64,000 bases of DNA from Sinotaia quadrata (GCA_028829895.1 CM054181.1:113365860-113429859), one strand, 5' to 3'; positions 26,690-38,352 are shown, counted from the first letter of the stretch. Translations and numbers: made by a program. Notes: generated by a model from the letters alone, not told the origin.

Positions 26690-27335
26690 GTGTTTCTAAA
26701 ATGTAGGGATGGGTATTATCTACTCATCATTACTGCTGTTATCAATGGGTGGTCTTTGTTGTTTTCCTAATGTAATCTACAAAGTCTAGATTTCTCCTTC
26801 AATGACATTTGATTTTCCTGAGACCTCTGCTTCCCATTTTCTGAAATACATAGCCTGAAACGTCTGCTTTATGTATTGTGAGTACTGTTCTTATTTTTCT
26901 GTCCAGATAATTTATTTCATTTTTTGTTCAATCTATGATACCTCCAGTGTAGTTGATTACAGGCATTGTGCATGCGTTAAGGGCTTGCATTTGGTTCGCC
27001 CCATTTAGCTAGGATTTCACGATTTGTCTAACCCGTTTTTCATACCCACTCTTACCTTTGGACTTCACTCTGTATATTTTCTTGATGTTGTAGTAACTCC
27101 AGGTATTTATATCCCTTTTCCATTGAAACATCGTTGATTTGTCCAATGTCGACTTGTAGGCCTTGTGTTGTTTTAATTCTGCATTTCTGGACGATACTTA
27201 TTCCACACTTCTCACGGCAGAAATTCGTCTTAATGTCCTCATTGCACACCTTGACAGTATTGATCATTGAAATGACGTCACGTTCATTTTTACTGTACAG
27301 CTTTAGATCGTCTACGTACAGTTAATGTCTGTTAA
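26690..27335 (-). mobile_element. Decayed LINE reverse transcriptase fragment
   Basis: Read on the minus strand, the region starts with LYVDDLKLYSKNE. Its catalytic YVDD box lies at 27,307-27,318. It continues through INTVKVCNEDIKTNF, EKCGI, GYKYLELLQ, YEKRVRQIVKS, NGANQMQALNACTMPVINY, TGGIID and, after a frameshift, RKIRTVLTIHKADV and SRGLRKIK. This order of motifs is the palm/thumb part of a non-LTR reverse transcriptase of the type widespread in molluscs. Several stop codons (one just before YVDD, one after IVKS) and at least one frameshift show that it is dead. The 5' part, including the endonuclease, is not contiguous. Confidence 0.82.
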
Positions 27336-27649
27336 CATGTCCTCATTTAATTTTGTATCCTATTTTATTATTATTATTATTCAGCCTCTTTCCACGACTT
27401 CTGTTTTTGACTGTGGTTTTGAACCAATGTCTCGGAATCTTACCAAGATTCTGGGAGATCCAAGGTTTTACGGAGGATGTGGGCACATTATGGAAAAATA
27501 TTTAGTAAGATAGCACGAGTTCTTGGATCAATGTTTCTGTTTTCTTAACGAGTCTAGAAGTTTGACACCTTTCTTCCAGACGTACCGTGAGTCACGTGTC
27601 TTTTAATTTTCGTCATACCCGCAATAAGTGCTTTGTCTGGATGAAATTC

Positions 27650-27651
<2 letters not shown>

Positions 27652-27735
<84 letters not shown>
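27652..27735. repeat. (GT)n microsatellite
   Basis: An 83-bp GT tract with one AT interruption. Confidence 0.97.
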
Positions 27736-27738
<3 letters not shown>

Positions 27739-28355
27739 GAGGGGATACAACAACGCACAGAGTAGAAGTGGACCGCGAGAAATACACGCGCTGCAGATCG
27801 GCCGGAAGTGACGATGTTGACAGCTTGATGGCATGATACCAGGTGAGAAATAATTTTTTAAAAAATATTTAGAACAGTCCAAGAATCAGTTTAAAAAAAT
27901 GTTAGAAGCAAACTGCCACTCTAATAACACATGATCAAGGTATTTGTATAGAAACAAAAACAAAAACAAAATTTAGTGTTTTTTGTTTTAATTTACTAAA
28001 TTATTAGCGTGAATGCACCTGATTTGATTCATAGGCAGAAAAAGGATAGTTGGGGGTAAGAGTGTGTCAGTGATATGTTTGTAATATATTGTTGGGGTCG
28101 AATTATTACAGATGTGTAAAATTAAGTGTACTATACCACAAGTCTAATTGTCATCAGTAAGTGCTTGAGATGTAATGCTGAAAATTATTGGTATGAATAA
28201 TTCATTGGGAGGAGAAATGATACCTTACCATTTAGATGGTAAGCAGAGTAAAATGTAATTTGTACTGCTAGTTGTCATCAATAAGTGACCAGGCTCTAAT
28301 TTACATATGTGTATCTGTGTATGTAAATGTACATTATGTTCATATATACAAAACA
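27736..28355. other. Intergenic, no gene seen
   Basis: AT-rich DNA with a weak internal duplication around GTCATCA(G/A)TAAGTG (28,150 and 28,275). Confidence 0.5.
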
Positions 28356-28357
28356 AG

Positions 28358-28361
<4 letters not shown>

Positions 28362-28389
<28 letters not shown>

Positions 28390-28391
28390 TA
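28362..28391. repeat. (CA)n microsatellite
   Basis: A short CA tract. Confidence 0.9.
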
Positions 28392-28805
28392 AATACATAT
28401 TTTATTCAAAGCCTTGAAAAAAAATCACACTCATCCCTTCTTCATCCATTTCTTATCAACTGTAACTCAATGTGTGAAATGCTGTGATTCTTGTGTACAT
28501 GTGATGTGAACGACGGGATGTGACTCTTCACACACTTTCCAAAAGTTTAAGAGTGAATGAAATGTTACAATGCACGTGGTACGTCTGCTCCATTTAAATC
28601 CTGTAAGCTTCCCAAAGACTTCTCAAAGACACCCAATGACAGTAAACTCATTAAAACGTGTGACACACACATTCGTGCATAGATTTAGGATGTAAATTGA
28701 TTTTCCATGAACGCTGTCACAACTTGCCCACGTGATCTCAGGGTTCTCCCTTGTCACAGTCATTCAAGGTGAAGGGTGCATGGACTAGACAGCAACTATG
28801 GATCC

Positions 28806-28827
28806 CTCTCTCTCTCTCTCTCTCTAT

Positions 28828-28873
<46 letters not shown>

Positions 28874-28885
28874 GTCTATCAGTCA

Positions 28886-28977
<92 letters not shown>
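28806..28977. repeat. (CT)n then (TATC)n microsatellite, likely a LINE tail
   Basis: A short CT run leads into about 150 bp of TATC with TGTC and AGTC interruptions. Its right end abuts the 3' end of the minus-strand LINE remnant. On that strand the tract is therefore a (GATA)n tail. Confidence 0.95.
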
Positions 28978-29230
28978 CTTAGTCTTGCCGACCGTTGGGG
29001 CATCATGATGACCTAACAACCAGCTTCCTCCATTCCATTCTGTTCTCTGACGGTCTTACTGTATCGCTTAGCTTCAGTCCTGTCCACTCTGAGATGTTAT
29101 CCTCCCATCTTTTCGTCTGTCTTTCTCTCCTTCACCCTCTTTGCACAATACCTTGCATGATTGTCTTGGCAAGCCCTGTTGATTATGTGACATGCAATAC
29201 CATTTCAATTTTAGTTTTTTCCCACCTACA
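28978..29230 (-). mobile_element. LINE C-terminal fragment with GATA microsatellite tail
   Basis: The minus strand reads KLKWY, then LAKTIMQGIVQRG, RRERQTKRWEDNISEWTG, LKLSDTV, SENRMEWRKLVV and a stop. It then continues into GATAG tetramers. This is the characteristic C-terminal end of a large group of animal LINE ORFs (G.RRRGRQ.KRWEDNI.EWTGL...ENR.EWR.LV). At least one base deletion is needed between IVQRG and RRERQ, so the copy is dead. The direct passage into the tetranucleotide tract suggests a LINE whose 3' tail is itself a GATA repeat. Confidence 0.82.
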
Positions 29231-29439
29231 GAAGTAATGTAAGGTCCAGTCTATCACACTGTCCAACAAAGTACATAAAGGTCTTGTACACTAACCATCC
29301 ACCAGACACAGAGGTGAGGAGGAGTCCGTTTGTTACATTACGTAACTGACTTTTGAAGCAAGTTTTCTTCCTTCAGCTTAATTCAGTTTTGAAGTGTTGG
29401 TTATATCACAGCAGTATGGGGTACAACATTTCTCTCATT

Positions 29440-29640
29440 AAGCAAGAGTGATTCAAGTCCCACTACGTAAGTTTGATACATGATACAGCAGAGTGAGTCA
29501 AGCCCCACTATTTGCTCTTGATATAGCAAAAGTGACTCAAGTCCCACTACACACGTTTCTCCATGATACAGAAGATTGCGTCACGTCCCACTGTATAGGA
29601 TTGTTTCATAGTGTAGCAAGATTCATTATAAACTGCAAAC
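29440..29640. repeat. Degenerate about 50-bp repeat
   Basis: The phrase AGTGA(T/C)TCAAGTCCCACTA followed by CATGATACAG recurs three to four times with many substitutions. Confidence 0.6.
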
Positions 29641-29799
29641 CACTGAATATGATGAAGGGCAGTGAATTGCAAACGGGCTCACCACTCACAAACAATTGCA
29701 TGAACTGCATAGAAAGTGAGTCTCTGATCTAATCTGCACATCAGAATCTATTTCAATACCAAGAGTGCCGTGTGCACTAACAACAGCTATTGTTTTATA

Positions 29800-30420
29800 T
29801 CACCGATCCATGACTGGCAAGAAAGAAAACTGCAACAATTCCAACTATTTTGCCCAATGATGACCTTCTGATCTATTTGCAAACTTTTTCCATGTACAAA
29901 GAAATAGCCTGACATCACCTCGACACAGATACACATCAAATCTGCAGGTAGTTCTGAAATAAACAGCTTCATTATCTCATGAACGAACTGATATGCATAA
30001 ATCTGGCTATCCGAAGGAAATTAAAGTCACCAACGAAACACACAAGGAAGTTCATTTCAGGTGTTAAGTTGTTTATGAACGTAATCAGCTCCAAGTGAAG
30101 CACGATAAGACTGAAGCCAAACTGATCACTTCAAAATAGATATCATCTCTACGCCGACCTTGTTTTCCATTTTATTGACATCCGCGGAGCTCTTAGGAAT
30201 GTTGCCAATCACTTGAGAAATCAGGGTGTAACGGCAACAGACACAGAATAAGTTGTCGGCTCTGTTGGTAATGTTCTCTCTGATGAAGTCACAAAAATGC
30301 ACGTGCGGTCTGTAGCGCTTTCAAGACGATTGAGACGGCTCTCCTGTATCTGGGTCCTCATTTTGTCTGCTGAAAAAACTCACAAAGTTCAAACCACGAC
30401 TGCTGGGAGCGCTCACAACA
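29800..30420 (-). mobile_element. Possible LINE endonuclease remnant
   Basis: On the minus strand a frame reads DQFGFSLIVL, ELITFINNL and MNFLVCFVGDFNFLRI. The GDFNF box, at 30,017-30,031, is the active-site loop of the APE-type endonuclease of LINEs, where GDFNFP.IDW is common. Other conserved boxes are eroded and in-frame stops are present. It lies in the same orientation as the LINE tail at 29.1 kb and could be the 5' part of the same internally deleted element. The assignment rests on one motif. Confidence 0.4.
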
Positions 30421-30459
30421 CACGACTCCACTTTGCCAATTTTTACACCGGCTACCTGT

Positions 30460-31580
30460 GCACTTCCTGAATCAGTTGCTGCGTCTGTTCACTTTGATGT
30501 GTTTTGTTTTGATGAAATCCAGCCCAAAGATATCAGAGTTCTGTCAACTCAGACATAGCCATACAATAACACCAAACAAATCAAAAACCAACCAACAAAT
30601 AAATACAACTTTAATAAAAACTATTTTCCTCTGCAGCATCCAGCCATGCTTTGGTCATCTTCTCTATTTATTTATTTTTTTAAAGTTTTATATCAGATCT
30701 ACCTCTAAGCGCTTTCTGTACTACATCAGTAAATTTCCGCCGAGTGTGTGATATGCATTTAGCACTGTGACATATTTGTTAGTTTTCCTTGCTTGTGTCA
30801 TAAAAAAAATATTTTAGATTTTCATAACTTTATTATAGATAAGAGTACTTTTATTGCCAGTAATTATCAGATTTTCTGTTTTTATGCTGAGATTCGCAAA
30901 TTTGATTCCATGTTCAAAGGTTTGCAGATTTTGATATTATCATAAGCTGACAGTAATGAGAGTTGTCTCCTACATCTTATCTCATTCTACTATATCATAT
31001 GTAAGATTCTAACTCAAATATGATTCAAATACTATTTCTTTGAAAAACGTTATGTTCTGTACGTTTATATTCTCTTACAATAACTTCAAACATAAAATTC
31101 AAATTTTTATTTGCATATGATAAGCATTATAGGCTAGTATTTTATTTATTTATATATTTATTAAAAATAGTTTTCACCAAATAAACTTATATATTCATAT
31201 TTATATCCACTTACCTAAACAAAAAATGGTGAAAGTTTTTGAATTTATATGAACTTTAAAAAAAAAGTGGTCACATTTCAAAGTTCTTGTGTGTTGCAAG
31301 TTTACTGTACAAATAATTAAGAATTCACTGTCTTAAGATTAATGCACAGTATTGTATACTGAATTTGCTTATACTATCTTAATTTGTTTGCAACAAAATC
31401 ATATCAGCTATTATTGTAACAAATTAAATATTTTTGAACTTTACTGCACACACTGGTGGCACTTGAAATCAAAATGCTGAACTCTTGAAAAGTTCCTTTA
31501 AAAAAAACTTGAAAATGTTTTCTAAATTGCCAATGAACCCTGTTGGTGTTGATGTGCAGTCAATAGACCTAACTATCTTA
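30460..31580. other. AT-rich intergenic, no gene seen
   Basis: A 97-codon plus-strand frame at 30,458-30,751 has no domain. The remainder is very AT-rich without a coding signal. Confidence 0.5.
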
Positions 31581-31586
31581 GGAGGC

Positions 31587-31965
31587 ATTAAGATTTGATA
31601 TATGCTTCATTCTTTTCATTGCCTTTGTGTGAGGATTATTTGCATGCAGTATCTCTTAATATTGATCTTTAAATAACATTATTAAGATTTGATATATGCT
31701 TCATTCTTTTCATTGCCTTTTGTGTGAGGATTATTTGCATGCAGTATCTCTTAATATTGATCTTTAAATAACATTATTAAGATTTGATATATGCTTCATT
31801 CTTTTCATTGCCTTTTGTGTGAGGATTATTTGCACGCAGTATCTCTTAATATTGATCTTTAAATAACATTATTAAGATTTGATATATGCTTCATTCTTTT
31901 CATTGCCTTTTGTGTGAGGATTATTTGCACGCAATAACTCTTAACGTTGCTTTGTGTATCGTAAT
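31587..31965. repeat. 94-95-bp tandem repeat, 4 copies
   Basis: ATTAAGATTTGATATATGCT begins units at 31,587, 31,681, 31,776 and 31,871. The spacing is 94-95 bp and the units are almost identical, so the array is young. Confidence 0.95.
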
Positions 31966-32014
31966 ATTGATATCTACGTATGTTATTATTACATTCTTGT
32001 ACGCTTTGACATGT

Positions 32015-32158
32015 ATCATCGCGATTTTGTCGATCGCGATTTTATCGGCGCGATTTTGTCGGCGCGCATTTGTTTATCGCGATTTTGTCGGCGCGCATTT
32101 GTTTATCGCGATTTTGTCGGCGCGCAATTGTCGTTCGCGCATTTGTCGGTGAACCCTC
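32015..32158. repeat. CpG-rich repeat block (TCGCGATTTTGTCGGCGCG)
   Basis: TCGCGATTTTGTCGGCGCGC with ATTTGTTTA spacers recurs at about 30 bp, flanked by shorter variants. It is strikingly CpG-rich against AT-rich flanks. Such short CGCG-rich direct repeats occur at the ends of some DNA transposons, but I see no transposase or matching second end. Confidence 0.8.
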
Positions 32159-32887
32159 TCGTTTAATAGCGACACATTATTTATCATGATTCTCGACCCT
32201 GGACAGTAAATCAAGAGTTACAGATCTTGTCACCAGCTTAACTTTCAATGGTTTGTCGGATGCTCCATCACTAATTCAGCCGCAGTTGTTTCGTACGAGA
32301 AGAATTAAATCATGTGCCATTCAGTTGACTGAAGTACTTGAGTTGACCCAAATAACTTAATGCTATGACGTCACTGTAAATGCCTCATAGTTCTGGATCC
32401 TTCTTGAACGCATCGAACATAGTGTAAATATTACATCTGGGCTCAAGCGCATCACTACATAAAATTACTATGTCCCAAGTTTTACTGGTTTGTTCAGTGA
32501 GAAGGCCCAAAAGGTATATCTGGAAAAGTTGTAAAATTATCATGTAAAACTAAAGTCTTGTTGAAAGAATGCTCGCGTGATTTTACTGTAACTTAATTAT
32601 CAAGTATTTTAAATTTCAATTTTGTATTTTCACATAAGTCTAAATGGACAAAGTGAATTATAAATACAATCTTCTATAACATTTTAAATCGTATTAATTT
32701 AATGAAGCAACTGTATATCTTTGTCTGATAATATAATTAAATGGTCAAGGTATATGTTAATATAATTAAATATGATAATATAATTAAATGGTCAAGGTAT
32801 ATGTATATGTTATGAGAAAGATATCAACAGAATATATTTAAGAGACAGTGTTAGGAGAGTGCTGATATGTGCATTTGTTTATTTTGC

Positions 32888-33870
32888 AGTGCTTCAAACC
32901 AGTGAAGTTTATGACCAGTTCTGTGTCCAGTGTCATGACCAGTTCTGTGTCCAGTGTCATGACCAGTTCAGTATCCAGTCAAGTTGTACTCTGTTACCCA
33001 GTTGGGGGTGACAAGTCAGGTTTATGCTATTTACCAAGTTAGTGGTGAGACAAGTTCTTTAACCATTTGGTATTTTGCCTGTTGGGCTGAGACGAGTTTT
33101 GTTCAGTCCACTTAATTGAGCGTCCACATCAGAAGTTACACTGTATCGAACTCAAGTGTCGACACAAGTCGAGGTTCACTCCTAAGTGGTTTGGAACCAA
33201 AACACTGAAGTCCATGTTGGAAGCCATAGTTGTGACGTGTAATTGATGTCTGCACTTCCATGGCCTTTCCAGTCTTGAAAGGAGTACAAGGCAGAAGACG
33301 CCTCTGACATAACTGGTCGTCTATCTTGCCATCCTTAATTATTCCAGTGATGGGATAATTGTGACTCTCTGTACGAGATTTGGGACAGTGAGGACCGCAC
33401 GATTCAATACATGTGGTTCAGTCCTTCTGTGTGTCAATAACAACCTGATCAACTGCCAAACTGCATTTGTAACAACTACGCACTTCAGTAGCTTCAGTGA
33501 TGAGCCCACACGGATGACCTCATAACAATCAGGTGAATTCGTGTCCTGCTCTCAAACCCTTATTGAACGTTTTTCATTTGTTTACTATTTTCTCATTTCT
33601 TATTAATTGTCAACTTAAATGTATAAGTAAACAATTAGCTGATTAGGAATATCATTTAAAGACTTGTGGAGAAGACAGTGAACAATTTAGAAATCTTATG
33701 AACTTGAATCTGAATGACATTTTTTTGGATAGAAGATTTGAAATTGTTAAGTGCCAAATCTAAAGTGTATTTATACTTTGTGATTTGCTTTGATAGACAT
33801 TGTGTAGATAATTTTGTTAAACATTTAGTTATGCACAGTTAATAAAATTGTTGATTTTCACTTTCCCACT
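32888..33870 (+). other. Possible terminal exon of an untranslated transcript
   Basis: A pyrimidine-rich stretch ending TTTATTTTGCAG at about 32,888 could be a splice acceptor, and an AATAAA lies at about 33,842. Between them the composition is more balanced than in the flanks but no long frame exists. A 24-bp motif (CATGACCAGTTCTGTGTCCA) is repeated three times at 32,910-32,985. This is only a guess from two weak signals. Confidence 0.15.
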
Positions 33871-34079
33871 TTGGCTACATTAATTAAAGGAAGTATGCAG
33901 GCTTGAAAGGTAGGAGGCAGCCAGTTACATCAATTGTTTAACAAGTCAAAAGAGGATAACATTTAGTGCAATTGTTAATTCTAGGGCTTGACTTAGTCTC
34001 CCTGACTGCGAAGGACAAAGACCCCGTCAACAAGTGAATTAATTATATTATTAATTAAATTAATTATTAATTTACTGGG

Positions 34080-34545
34080 GTGAACGGTTTCACCCGGTCG
34101 TGTCACACTCTGGTACTTACAAAAATATCATTAGGCACAGTACCCGAAGGTCATTTCACTTTGACTTTTAACAAATTATATAAAAATTAAGTTTAGAAAT
34201 AGGGACAGGCAAATTCACTCTTACACACAAACGTCACACTAAAGCTTTAGAAAACCCTAGGGCACCTAGTCTTTAAACAACACTTATGCTAAAGGGATTT
34301 CACAGTAAAGCCGAAGACCAAACTAAAACAAAACGGAAACGTTAAACCATGAATCAAGATACCACTAAAATATATATAACATGGGACTGACGACACTAAA
34401 ACACACAGAGCCTTGCCTTAAGGCAGCAAACAACACTCGGGCATGAACAGCGTCTCAATAAGGCACTGATAAAACAGGCTGCAGATAATACTGAAGAACA
34501 AAGAGCGTTACACTAAGGCTGCAGATAACACTGAAAAACAAATGC
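34080..34545. other. Unassigned repeat-like segment
   Basis: It begins with a small hairpin (GGTGAACGGTTTCACC) and ends with GCTGCAGATAACACTGAA present in two to three copies spaced by about 38-40 bp. No coding signal is present. Confidence 0.35.
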
Positions 34546-34551
34546 GTTATG

Positions 34552-34704
34552 CGGGTGTCACACAGTCAACCATCTTCATCCAATAGTTGAATATATCTTG
34601 ACCACGTGATTAAACATTTACTTTACATAAATTTTGATCTGTGTGACATAGCTTCATGCAATTGTTAAACTATTTGATGAAAATGGTTGAACGTGGGACA
34701 CACG
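34552..34704. mobile_element. MITE-like fold-back element, about 150 bp
   Basis: The left end reads GGTGTCACACAGTCAACCAT followed by CTTCATCCAATAGTT. The reverse complement of the right end reads GTGTCCCACGTTCAACCATT followed by TTCATCAAATAGTT. The two arms therefore pair over about 38 bp with a handful of mismatches. Arms, small size and absence of coding capacity fit a miniature inverted-repeat element. Target-site duplications are not obvious to me. Confidence 0.65.
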
Positions 34705-34725
34705 TATAAGGCTGTTTTTCAGTGT

Positions 34726-34803
34726 ATTGCTTGATGAAAATGTTGAACAAAACAGTCAATCATTTCAATTCCCACGGTCATGCTAAACTTTCATCAAGCA
34801 AAG
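34726..34803. repeat. Second inverted repeat (TTGCTTGATGAAAAT / TTTCATCAAGCAAAG)
   Basis: TTGCTTGATGAAA at about 34,728 pairs with TTTCATCAAGCAAA at about 34,788. A further TCCATCAAGCAAAGCC follows at 34,826. The related ATGAAAATG(G)TTGAAC motif also occurs in the preceding MITE-like element, so these may be nested or decayed relatives. Confidence 0.5.
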
Positions 34804-35094
34804 CACCTTTGCTGTTCCATTTCCATCAAGCAAAGCCATCCAGCACACCAATCGCAGGTTGAATTTTTTATCACGTGATCAGTCGTCATTCTAGAATGCC
34901 TGCTTAATAGATTTCTAGTGAGGAAACGGAAAAGTGTATCAGGTTGTACAAAGATCGAGGGATTGTTTGGAACCCAAAACACTAGCTGTTTCCATTAAAC
35001 AGGTAGCGTTGTCACAGCTGATGAAATAACCTACAGCAAGGAACCCATTGGCACTGCCTTCTAGCGTCAGGGTAAAATACCGCGAAAAGTCTTA

Positions 35095-35425
35095 ATCGAA
35101 ATAGATTTAGTTTTTTTTAGTTGTGTATTGATTAAAGAAATTTGGCTCTTTTTAGTTGTGTATTGATCGGAATAGATTTGGCTCTTTTTAGTTTTGTATT
35201 GATCGGAATAGATTTGGCTCTTTTAAGCTGTGTATTAATCAGAATAGATTTGGCTCTTTTTTAGTTGTGTATTAATCAGAATAGATTTGGCTCTTTTTAG
35301 TTGTGTATTGATCAGAATAGATTTGGCTCTTTTTAGTTTTGTATTGATCGGATTAGATTTGGCTCTTTTTAGTTGTGTATTGATCGGAATAGATTTGGCT
35401 CTTTTTAGTTGTGTATTGATCTAAA
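35095..35425. repeat. 36-bp minisatellite, about 9 copies
   Basis: TTGGCTCTTTTTAGTTGTGT followed by ATTGATCGGAATAGAT repeats at 36 bp with small variants. The minus-strand DQYTTKKSQIYS ladder is an artefact of this period. Confidence 0.95.
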
Positions 35426-35839
35426 CTATGGTTTCGGACAGGATAGACAACAAGGAGACGTAAACATGATGACAAAGAGTAAATGTCTCGGTAGTGTCCA
35501 GGTATGTCACGGCAACTCTTTTCTCCACTTCTTCCATCCTTAAACTGTTTTTTTCCCATTCTTTTCTGACATTCTGTCTCTCTGTTTGGTGTAGACTGTA
35601 GAAGTTTAAATATTTATTGCTCGCTTTGTTGTATATATGTTTTCTTCGTGAGTATAAGGGTGTCTATTCGCCTACCAGCGAATTGGCAGAGTGGGGATTT
35701 CTTTTTCTTTTACAACAATAAAACAAAACTGTTCCACCCCTGTCGCCTAAGAGTGGTGTCACCACAAGCTTGCATCAACTCGCATGTGCTTAACCAGTGC
35801 ATTACTGAATCTTCCCTCCCTCCCTCCTCTCTTGTGCGA

Positions 35840-36064
35840 CGTCCTCTTCAGCAATGAGTCCCCACCCCCACCCCTCACTCCCGTCTACAACTCTTTGCCG
35901 TCAGTCATCCATGCAAATGAGACGAGGGGGCGGAACCCAATGATCATCTCTCGCGCGCATCAGGAAAAGTTCGGGATGGGCGAGTTTGACATTGCTAGTA
36001 AAAGGGGACTGTATTAATTCACTTCAGTTCATGCGGTCTTGAAGCCAAAGAGAAGATAATTGAC
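35840..36064 (+). promoter_or_regulatory. Candidate promoter / 5' untranslated exon
   Basis: A locally GC-richer stretch contains an octamer-like ATGCAAAT (about 35,911) and a GC box GGGGGCGG (about 35,926). It ends at GAC followed by a strong splice donor GTAAGTATT at 36,065. The coding exon 1 of the receptor begins just after an acceptor-like tract at 41,741, so an untranslated first exon here is possible. Nothing proves transcription. Confidence 0.22.
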
Positions 36065-36069
36065 GTAAG

Positions 36070-37020
36070 TATTACTACTCGTTTAACTTTTCAACACACT
36101 TAATGCAGTGTACTAGCGCTTTCCGTGTCGTGGCTTGGAGGGAAGGGATTATTGTGTGAGTTATAATTAACTGGAGTAATTATTTGTTACGTTTTTGCGG
36201 TGGGTAGCCACGTGACTGATTTCGGTTTGTAACGCTCGAGACTGACTAATAACGCACTGGAGTAGAAAAGGCTGGGAGGCGTGATGCGCATCAGCCTGAA
36301 ATTTGTTTCAAGTCACACTTGAATTGATTTATAATCAGTCAACGGTCACTGTCCTTTGTGGAGACAAATTTGTGTCTGTGTGTACTTTAGACCTACACCT
36401 TCAGTTTGGACACGGATAGGCTTGTAGGTGAATGGCTTTCAGAGCACCATCTGACACAGACAGACACTACCAAGTAGGACAGATACTAAATTAGAATTTC
36501 AGTCTTTTTTGACATTCAATGGGACTAAAATTATTTGATTATTATAGCTTACATTTGAAAATCGTTTTAGACGAAACGTAAATTTCTCTTTGCACATCTG
36601 TCGTTTAATTCACAAATATGCCCCCTCTCCCTAATACTTACACAACCACCGCAACAAAAAATAGACTGAATTCTGAAACAAAGCCAGCACATACAGCAAC
36701 TGCTCTGGCATTTTGTCAGTGAGAGTAATCTGAAAGTTTACCCCAGTAAGAGACAAAAACGGCTAGGATAGGGTCGAGCGGTTACGCAACACCCATAGCG
36801 GTTCAGTGGTTTCCAGAGCCGAACCGCCAATCAGGGTCGAAAAGAAAGTGTTGACTTTTGTGAGTCTAAATTAACGGCATTCATTCCTTAGGTCGTGAAC
36901 GTGACAGCATTCTGCACTTCTCCCTCTTCTCTGTCGAAAGCGTATTGGTCAATTGGCTTGTGGTTTGTGGTTCTTAAAATTAACCTTGACCTTTGATAAC
37001 GGTACCGTAACACCGCGCGC
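36070..37020. other. Intergenic or 5' intron, no gene seen
   Basis: Mixed composition without a coding frame of note. Confidence 0.45.
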
Positions 37021-37024
37021 AATT

Positions 37025-37205
37025 AATTACTGGTTATTATTTTGTTTCTTATCTTTGAACATTTTAAAATTCTTTACTTCTGTAGCTATTTTCTTTTGTA
37101 ATTTACTGGTTATTATTTTGTTTCTTATCTTTGAACATTTTAAAATTCTTTACTTCTGTAGCTATTTTCTTTTGTAATTTTTTTTTTTTTTTTTGGGGGG
37201 GGGGC
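37025..37205. repeat. About 77-bp duplication ending in poly-T/poly-G
   Basis: TTACTGGTTATTATTTTGTT with the following approximately 57 bases occurs twice in tandem. The second copy passes into about 20 T and then about 10 G (37,178-37,203). Confidence 0.85.
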
Positions 37206-37766
37206 AAATTTGTTTTCTTCTCTTTGCTTTTTTTTTTTTTTGCTTTCGCTTCATCATCATCATCCCCACCCACCCTTCCCGGGCCTAAGGAATATCTAGA
37301 TAGCCGTAGGTGGGAATCCTTATTTAGTTCTATCTGTCATATGATGAAAATAAAACAATTTAATATATTTAAAGCAGCAATGACAGTGTGTAAATGCGTT
37401 CTTTCTTATTTCTTCAATTTGCACCGAAACTTTTCTGTGCCGATTTTGCACCATTAACGACTCAAGGCGCCAAGGAGCCAGTTCTTATTCTCTACGTTTC
37501 CGAGTTTATCGTTATCCTCTTGTCTAACTCTTGGCGTCAACTCTCTCCCCATCATGCGACAATGCAAGTCGTCGCACTTCTGGTTAAAAAAAAATAAAAA
37601 ATAAAATAAACTTCGACTGCAAGAAGAAATCACAAGGTCGTTGAGTTGTGTGAAGTCGGACAGAGGGGACTGGGTGAATCGTGTGTACGTGTGTAAATCA
37701 CACAAGGACGCACCACATGGTGGACTCCATCGGACATTGGTGAATCGTAGTTGAAGTCATTGAAAA

Positions 37767-37774
37767 CACGCGCA

Positions 37775-37806
<32 letters not shown>

Positions 37807-37808
37807 TA
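37767..37808. repeat. (CA)n(CG)n alternating tract
   Basis: CGCGCACACACACACACACA runs into ACACGCGCGCGCGCGCGC. About 40 bp of perfect purine-pyrimidine alternation with a CG core is the classical Z-DNA-prone composition. Confidence 0.9.
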
Positions 37809-38231
37809 CACATATAGAATTACGCGCGCGTGAGAGCGACAGAATGAATTTGTAAAGGAGGGGGAGGGGCAAGTCGAAGGATAGTTCTCTTGGCCAATGA
37901 AATCAATTAAGAGAATATAACTGAGTAGGTTTCAGACTAATCCGGATGCGGGTTCATTCACATATTGTTCTATCCTGCGCATGGCTAAAGGCATTTGCGC
38001 GTCTCTTGTGGATTTTAGACGATTAATTTTTTGTTTGTTTTCTTCTGCCCATGTCTTGAGTGGACACGTTGTTTTAGTCAAAGGTTAGTTGAAATTTTAT
38101 TTTATAAAATCTTTTTCTTTTATTGTCTCCTCTCCTTCTAACTCTTAAAATGTACTGATGGAATAAATGAAATACACAAGGAACAGTCAACATCAGCGAC
38201 TGTAGGGTTGTATAGTCCAAGACTTCTAAAG

Positions 38232-38235
<4 letters not shown>

Positions 38236-38271
<36 letters not shown>

Positions 38272-38321
38272 ATTACTATTTATCATTATTTTATGCCATA
38301 TGGATACACCACCATCACCCA

Positions 38322-38350
<29 letters not shown>
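38236..38350. repeat. GT tract and CA tract as an inverted pair
   Basis: (GT)n at about 38,236-38,268 and (CA)n at about 38,322-38,350, separated by about 54 bp, could pair as a hairpin. A third tract, (GT)n, lies at 38,455-38,511. Confidence 0.9.
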
Positions 38351-38352
<2 letters not shown>

